A stretch of 64,000 nt of DNA from assembly GCF_000217935.1 (NCBI RefSeq), contig NZ_AFHI01000012.1, forward strand, positions 186,001 through 250,000. The letters are read 5' to 3'. Both the position numbers and the translations under genes were made by a program. This DNA comes from Rheinheimera sp. A13L (GTDB taxonomy: Bacteria; Pseudomonadota; Gammaproteobacteria; Enterobacterales; Alteromonadaceae). How positions within the stretch are numbered: the stretch's first letter is position 1; each line of letters opens with the position of its first letter. Positions 59,624 to 64,000 of this stretch are shown one piece after another. The notes beneath the pieces were generated by a model. The model was not told the DNA's origin. It worked only from the letters and a program-made list of their open reading frames with translations, and made no database searches.

Positions 59624-60466
59624 TTAACTCTGGTATTTATTCAGTAGCTGTTGATAATCCCCACTGTCTTTTAATTGTTGCAGCGCCTGATTAAAAGAGC
59701 TGACTTTTTCCGGCTGCACTGTGGCTTTGCTGAACATGACATAAATAGGGCTTTCTGGCAGTTTCACCTGATGTGGCTGAATTTGTTGCTCTAATCCTTT
59801 ACGCCGGATAATAGCAGCACCGACAAAACTGTCTTCGAGTACTGCATCTACCTGGTCGTCTAACAATACAGCTATATTCAGTTCGCTCATAGAAGATTCA
59901 ACAAACTGCGGCCGCATATGTTCATCGCTATACAAGGCGCTGATTTGCTCACCGTAATAATAGTCGCTGATCAGCCCCACTTTATGTTTGGCAGCCACCA
60001 TTTCAGCCACTGAAGCAAAGTTGTATTGATCGGCTTCGTCTTTGCGTACAAACAACTGAAACTGTTCAGCTCTGTAGGGCTCAGAAAACAGCGCAAACTC
60101 TTCCCGAGCCGGCGTTTTAGAAGCACCCAACAACAAATCAACCTTACCTTGTTTCAACTGCCCCAACAGGTCCTGCCAGGTGCCATGCTGCATCACTAAA
60201 GTACAATTCATTCGATTGGCAACGGCCTGCATAATTTCAATGTCCAGCCCGCTGGCTTGTTGTTCCAGGCCAATGTATTGATAAGGTTCCCAGGATTCAA
60301 AACCTAGTTTTAACTCGCACGCTGCGGCTTTAGGTTCTGGTTGTGTTTGAGCCACTGTTGTGACGGCTTCAGGTTTTACATCAGGAGCAGGTTTAGTTTC
60401 AGCTGGTTTACAGCCAGATAACAGCAGACAAACTACAGCGCTGCACAGGAGGTGTTGAAGATTCAT
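59624..60466 (-). CDS. Family 3 extracellular solute-binding lipoprotein
   Basis: A 280-residue periplasmic binding protein with lipobox LLSGC and a Pro/Glu-rich linker, then the SBP_bac_3 fold: LKLGFESWEPYQYIG, ASGLDIEIMQAVANRM, KVDLLLGASKTPAREEFALFSEPY. Proteins of this type bind amino acids or related ligands. There is no adjacent ABC permease or ATPase, so it may serve a distant transporter or a signalling role. It is transcribed towards mutH. Confidence 0.88.
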   Translation of the reverse strand: MNLQHLLCSAVVCLLLSGCKPAETKPAPDVKPEAVTTVAQTQPEPKAAACELKLGFESWEPYQYIGLEQQASGLDIEIMQAVANRMNCTLVMQHGTWQDLLGQLKQGKVDLLLGASKTPAREEFALFSEPYRAEQFQLFVRKDEADQYNFASVAEMVAAKHKVGLISDYYYGEQISALYSDEHMRPQFVESSMSELNIAVLLDDQVDAVLEDSFVGAAIIRRKGLEQQIQPHQVKLPESPIYVMFSKATVQPEKVSSFNQALQQLKDSGDYQQLLNKYQS

Positions 60467-60571
60467 AAGCGGCCTCTTTATTTTTTAGTATCTATCCGCT
60501 TTGAGCTTAGTGCATCCGGGTAATTTTTCCTCTTACATCAGATACTTTTTGTGAACAATTCATAGTGAAAT

Positions 60572-60675
60572 GTAGGGGCCGTGGCTTGTCCCGGCCCTTC
60601 TATCTGCGCCGCAATGTTTTTGTGTATATCACACCGCGGTGTCATTAGACGGGCGGGTACAAGACCCGCCCCTAC
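60572..60675. repeat. Inverted REP doublet (REPIN-like)
   Basis: Two REP-like units face each other about 50 bp apart. The first has head GTAG at 60572 with palindrome GGGCCGTGG...CCCGGCCC; the second (60648-60675), read on the minus strand, also begins GTAG with GGGCGGGTCTTGTACCCGCC. The GTAG head is typical of RAYT-mobilised REPs. No RAYT transposase lies in the window. Confidence 0.78.
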
Positions 60676-60730
60676 GTTTTTTCAAGGTTAATTTACATCC
60701 ACGATATCACGCGACAATTTTTTGTCCTGT

Positions 60731-62107
60731 TCAGACAAAACGGCAGCGGAACTGACGGCCTTTGATTTTTCCTTCACTTAAACGCTTTAATGCGGTGCTG
60801 GCCACATCGTTACGTACAGCCACAAAACTCACCATAGCCAACACGTTTATTTTGCCAATCTGTTCAAAAGACAAACCCAGTTCACCTGTTAAAGCGCCTA
60901 CTATATCGCCAGGCCGTACTTTGTCTTTTTTACCGCCATCAATCATCACAGTACGCATAGGCGCGCGCGCTGGTACAGCATCTTTAGCCGGATAAGCAGT
61001 TAACTCGGCCCACTGTGCTGTCAGACTCAATTGATCTTCCAGTGCGGCCAAACGGCCCATTTGTGAAGGAGTAACCAGAGTTAAAGCCAGACCTTCGCTA
61101 CCAGCACGGCCAGTACGCCCTACCCTGTGTACATGCACTTCAGGGTCGTTGGATAAATCGTAGTTAATGACCAAAGGCAAAGCACTGATATCCAGCCCCC
61201 GGGCTGCCACATCAGTTGCCACCATAATCAGGCAACTTTGATTGGTAAACTGCATTAATACCCGTTCACGGTCACGTTGTTCTAAATCGCCGTGAAGTGA
61301 CATTACGCTGTAACCGGCATCGGATAGTTCATCACAAATATCCTGAGTATCTTTGCGCATATTGGAGAAAATCAGCGTGGGCTTAGCGCCATGCCAGGAC
61401 AATATTTGCTTTAAGGCAGTAATTTTATCCTGCGCTTCCACTTCAATAAATTTCTGTTCTATTTCAGTTTGTTCAGCGTCTTCAACAAACACCTGCACAG
61501 CATCGGCTTTTAAATGACGTTTTAAATCATTTACTTTGTCCGGGTAAGTGGCTGAAAACAACAAGGTTTGGCGATCTGCAGGCAGAGCTTTCAGAATAAC
61601 GCCTATATCATCAGAGAACCCCATATCCAGCATACGGTCGGCTTCGTCCAGCACAAGGGTTTCTACATCAGACAGGTTCAGCAGATTGCGGTCGATCATC
61701 TCGAGGATACGACCCGGCGTGCCAACAATTATATGAGCACCGTGTTCTAAGGAGCCAATTTGTGGGCCAACAGAAACGCCACCCACCAGAGTAAGAACTT
61801 TAATATTGTGCTGGCTGCGGGCTAAACGACGGATTTCCTGCGCTACTTGTTCAGCCAGTTCACGGGTAGGACAAAGCACTAAAGACTGGATACGGAAACG
61901 TTTGACCGCCAGTTTATGCAGCAAGGTCAGGGCAAAAGCTACTGTCTTGCCACTGCCGGTGCGGGCTTTGGCCAGAATATCTTTGCCTTCCAACAGCGCA
62001 GGCAGGGCCTGTTGCTGAATAGGTGTCATCTGACTGTAGCCAAGGCTCTCAAGGCTTTGTAATAAATGTTCTGCTAAAGGCAGACTGGTAAAAGTGGCGT
62101 TGCTCAA
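60731..62107 (-). CDS. dbpA: ATP-dependent RNA helicase DbpA
   Basis: A 458-residue DEAD-box helicase. ARTGSGKT (motif I), DEAD in VLDEADRMLDMGF, SATYP (motif III) and HRVGRTGRAG (motif VI) are present. The C-terminal domain (about 385-458, DIVGALTGELGLSFEQIGKI and the VRNDVA segment) is the DbpA-specific RNA-binding domain that targets hairpin 92 of 23S rRNA. It acts in large-subunit assembly. Confidence 0.95.
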   Translation of the reverse strand: MSNATFTSLPLAEHLLQSLESLGYSQMTPIQQQALPALLEGKDILAKARTGSGKTVAFALTLLHKLAVKRFRIQSLVLCPTRELAEQVAQEIRRLARSQHNIKVLTLVGGVSVGPQIGSLEHGAHIIVGTPGRILEMIDRNLLNLSDVETLVLDEADRMLDMGFSDDIGVILKALPADRQTLLFSATYPDKVNDLKRHLKADAVQVFVEDAEQTEIEQKFIEVEAQDKITALKQILSWHGAKPTLIFSNMRKDTQDICDELSDAGYSVMSLHGDLEQRDRERVLMQFTNQSCLIMVATDVAARGLDISALPLVINYDLSNDPEVHVHRVGRTGRAGSEGLALTLVTPSQMGRLAALEDQLSLTAQWAELTAYPAKDAVPARAPMRTVMIDGGKKDKVRPGDIVGALTGELGLSFEQIGKINVLAMVSFVAVRNDVASTALKRLSEGKIKGRQFRCRFV

Positions 62108-62206
62108 AAAATGGGTACTCTCTATTTATACAGAAATTGGCACAGGAAAAAGGGCGCGCACTATAACAGAAGCCCCATCTCTGAGCGAGTATAAATTTTA
62201 AGCAAC

Positions 62207-62344
62207 TTACCCTTCATACTTGAAGCCGCAGCTTTGTTGACTGCCAGCTTTTATAAATAAGGTCGCCCCAGTCACATAGGACTACTATGCTCCTGGGGAC
62301 TCCCACACTTGTCGTCGCGCTGCAACATCAATTACTTTGGGTAA
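62207..62344 (-). repeat. Structured intergenic repeat, copy B
   Basis: A 138-bp element on the minus strand, homologous to copy A: shared blocks include GACAAGTG, CCCCAGGAGCATAGT, TCCTATGTGACTGGGG, CAGTCAACAAA and CTGCGGCTTCAAGTA. Its terminal repeats are TTACCC/GGGTAA, with matched changes relative to copy A. It lies between dbpA and the thioesterase gene. Confidence 0.85.
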
Positions 62345-62357
62345 GTGCACTTGCTGT

Positions 62358-63161
62358 TCAGGCGAAGACTGTGACCGTCTGGCGGCTGATGGCTGCCAAC
62401 TGGCCGTCCGGTTGCCATAACTTGGCTTCAATATGATGATAACCATCAGCTCCATGTTCAATGCTGGCCAGATAGGACCACCAGTTCGTCGTTGTGGCTG
62501 TTGATTCGCTTGCCTGATGTGGCTGAATAAACTCGATAGTCCAGGTTAAAGAACTGGCAGGAGCAGGCTGGTTTAATAAAGTTAAACTGACCGGAGGCCA
62601 GGCATCCACTAAAGCCAATAACTCCAATACGCCTGCTGCAGTACTGTGACCTTCAGCAAAACGTATTAAACCGCCCAGCTCTGTGCTGCTACCACCTGAA
62701 AACGGCATCACACCCCGTTTGATTTGATAATCAAAATGTCGGGTAAATTCAGGCACAGGGCCTTGTTTGGGCATCACCAGAGCTTTTTCGGTAAAAACCG
62801 GAGCTGTTTCGCTTGCGATCTTATAAGCAGAAGGCCGCTCTACGCCAAAGCTGGCGAGCAACACTAAAGCCACCTGTCCCTGCTGCGTAATTTCCACCAT
62901 AGCCTGAACAACAGACTTGCCCTGACGCAATATACGCCTGAAGACTGTCGCAGGCCCTGCATTTAAAGGGGCAACAAAAGACACGGACACAGAGCGCAGC
63001 GGAATTTGTGCTGGCAGCTCTGTGACTAAATGCGCCAAAGCTAAAGCCGACGCCATACCACCAAACACAGCACGACCCTGACCCCACTGCTCTGGTACTT
63101 CAATCTGAAGCTCATCTGGCTGTCCGGCTTTAAACTGCTGCATTACATCGGCAAATACCAT
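62358..63161 (-). CDS. Acyl-CoA thioesterase family protein (double hotdog, TesB-like)
   Basis: A 267-residue protein with two hotdog-type halves: an N-terminal GRAVFGGMASALALAHLVTEL segment (the first hotdog helix) and SVSFVAPLNAGPATVFRRIL, then a C-terminal half with WPPVSLTLLNQPAPASSLTWTIEF split by short strands. Proteins of this type hydrolyse acyl-CoA. The substrate is not predictable. It is next to a fatty acid desaturase gene in the same direction, which fits lipid metabolism. Confidence 0.82.
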   Translation of the reverse strand: MVFADVMQQFKAGQPDELQIEVPEQWGQGRAVFGGMASALALAHLVTELPAQIPLRSVSVSFVAPLNAGPATVFRRILRQGKSVVQAMVEITQQGQVALVLLASFGVERPSAYKIASETAPVFTEKALVMPKQGPVPEFTRHFDYQIKRGVMPFSGGSSTELGGLIRFAEGHSTAAGVLELLALVDAWPPVSLTLLNQPAPASSLTWTIEFIQPHQASESTATTTNWWSYLASIEHGADGYHHIEAKLWQPDGQLAAISRQTVTVFA

Positions 63162-63226
63162 GATTCTGTCCTTTTTTTACTTTAGTGGCACAGCCACTTT
63201 TTATGCCCTGGCGGCGTAGCCGCCTT

Positions 63227-64000
63227 TTATGCTGCAGTAGCTTTGCCACCTGGAAAAGAATATCTGATAATTCGCCCAACTACCGTAGCGTACTGGCGTA
63301 AAAAACTGCCGCTGTTATAAGCAATGCCGTATTTTTTCGCAATAGCCTGCACTTGGGGAGCTACCGTCAGATAATGCAAAGCAGGCATATCCGGAAATAA
63401 GTGATGTTCAATCTGGCAGCTTAAATGGCCGGTTAAAATATGAAACCAGCGTGGCCCGGTAAAATTAGACGAGCCCAGAATTTGCCGGTAATACCAATGC
63501 CCACGGCTTTCACCCTCGCATTGCTGCTGGGTAAAAGTGTGAACATCAGCGGTAAAATGACCACAAAAAATCACAGTGGAAGTCCATAAATTACGGATAA
63601 TATTCGCAAGCAAATTGCCAGCTAACACCCATAACCACATAGGCCCGGCAATCAAAGGAAAAAACACATAATCTTTAAACAGCTGCCGTGCACCTTTGCC
63701 GAAAAAAGCTTTTTTCAGATCGCTGTGGCTGACACTGTTGATGCGGTCAGGCTTCTTTTTACCAAAAAATACCCGTTCACCTGCCAGCTCGTGGTAAGAC
63801 ACCCCCCACTGAAATAACGTACTTAAAACCAGATAAGTGACAAACTGCCATAAATTACGTAGCCGCCAGCGGAAATCATTACTCAGGCGCAATAAGCCAT
63901 AACCAAAGTCACGGTCCTTACCGATGATATTGGTGTAGGTGTGATGCTCAAAGTTATGAGTGCGTTTCCAGGAACCTGCGTCACAGGCGATATCCCACTC
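63227..64000 (-). CDS. Membrane fatty acid desaturase (N-terminal part beyond window edge)
   Basis: The frame is open from the stop at 63227 to the window end, so the gene starts outside; the internal TTG at 63892 is not the start. Two histidine boxes are visible: HNFEHHTYTN near the edge and QIEHHLFPDMPALHY near the C-terminus; together with a first box outside the window they bind the di-iron centre. Hydrophobic segments (WLWVLAGNLLANII) fit an integral membrane enzyme. It introduces a double bond into acyl chains of lipids. Confidence 0.9.
   Translation of the reverse strand, partial: EWDIACDAGSWKRTHNFEHHTYTNIIGKDRDFGYGLLRLSNDFRWRLRNLWQFVTYLVLSTLFQWGVSYHELAGERVFFGKKKPDRINSVSHSDLKKAFFGKGARQLFKDYVFFPLIAGPMWLWVLAGNLLANIIRNLWTSTVIFCGHFTADVHTFTQQQCEGESRGHWYYRQILGSSNFTGPRWFHILTGHLSCQIEHHLFPDMPALHYLTVAPQVQAIAKKYGIAYNSGSFLRQYATVVGRIIRYSFPGGKATAA

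Noticed and set aside
1-64000. CRISPR array, prophage, insertion sequence or toxin-antitoxin module
   Set aside because: No regularly spaced direct repeats, no transposase, integrase or phage structural genes and no paired small toxin/antitoxin genes could be recognised on either strand.

Overview
The window is chromosomal DNA of a motile, polarly flagellated gammaproteobacterium. The gene order flgP / flgT / flgN-flgM-flgA / cheV-cheR-flgB..L / flagellins-flaG-fliD-fliS, the adjacent thyA-lgt-ptsP-rppH-mutH block and the protein sequences all fit Alteromonadales/Chromatiaceae relatives such as Rheinheimera or Alishewanella. The genus is inferred, not shown. No phage, transposase or CRISPR array is visible.

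Layout. (1) 1-6892, minus strand: a nucleotide-sugar cluster. It holds glucose-1-phosphate cytidylyltransferase, CDP-glucose 4,6-dehydratase, an RmlC-like epimerase, a C-methyltransferase-type enzyme, a DegT aminotransferase and a truncated WbqC-like protein, in a run of overlapping or closely spaced genes, with a GT2 glycosyltransferase upstream. The likely product is a CDP-linked, amino- and possibly C-methyl-branched deoxysugar. (2) 7190-18755, minus: the late flagellar block, with a large MptE-like/Maf flagellin-modification protein, a FliT-like protein, FliS, FliD, FlaG, four short tandem flagellins and a glycosyltransferase next to flgL. (3) 18806-35560: the hook/basal-body genes flgL to flgB, then cheR and cheV, divergent from flgA-flgM-flgN; then flgP and flgT, which are divergent from each other. 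(4) A tRNA-Arg(CCU) at 35.6 kb. (5) 35807-41243, plus: a second sugar/glycan cluster (methyltransferases, DegT aminotransferase, PurN-like formyltransferase, two tandem beta-propeller glycosidase-like proteins). (6) 41266-50145, minus: a chaperone-usher pilus operon with two DUF4402-like subunits, chaperone, an usher with a C-terminal SPOR-like segment and a SPOR lipoprotein, followed 7 bp later by an HMW1C-like (GT41) glycosyltransferase and a WbqC-like protein. (7) 50479-53756, minus: four genes for FlgO-family proteins and lipoproteins. (8) 53877-64000: housekeeping genes (thyA, lgt, ptsP, rppH, mutH, a solute-binding protein, dbpA, a thioesterase, a fatty acid desaturase cut by the window edge).

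Regulation can be read directly. Strong sigma-28 (FliA) promoters of the form TAAA-N15-GCCGATAN or a close variant precede flaG, three of the four flagellins, flgK and flgM. Sigma-54 type promoters (GG-N10-GC core) precede flgB, flgF, flgP and flgT. The same two classes appear outside the flagellar block: a sigma-28 match (TAAAGTTT-N11-GTCGATAC) lies 76 nt before the start-site-corrected major pilin gene, once its transcription start is inferred, and a sigma-54 match lies before the FlgO-family operon. The most interesting hypothesis here is therefore a chaperone-usher pilus and lipoprotein system wired into the flagellar transcription hierarchy, with its own HMW1C-like glycosyltransferase. 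Three of its lipoproteins share a short coiled-coil motif, which links the pilus operon to the FlgO operon.

Repeats: two inverted copies of a ~125-138 bp structured element with terminal inverted repeats (59498-59622 and 62207-62344), a REP doublet (REPIN-like) at 60572-60675, a degenerate REP pair at 53813-53872, and a cluster of DnaA-box sequences upstream of mutH.
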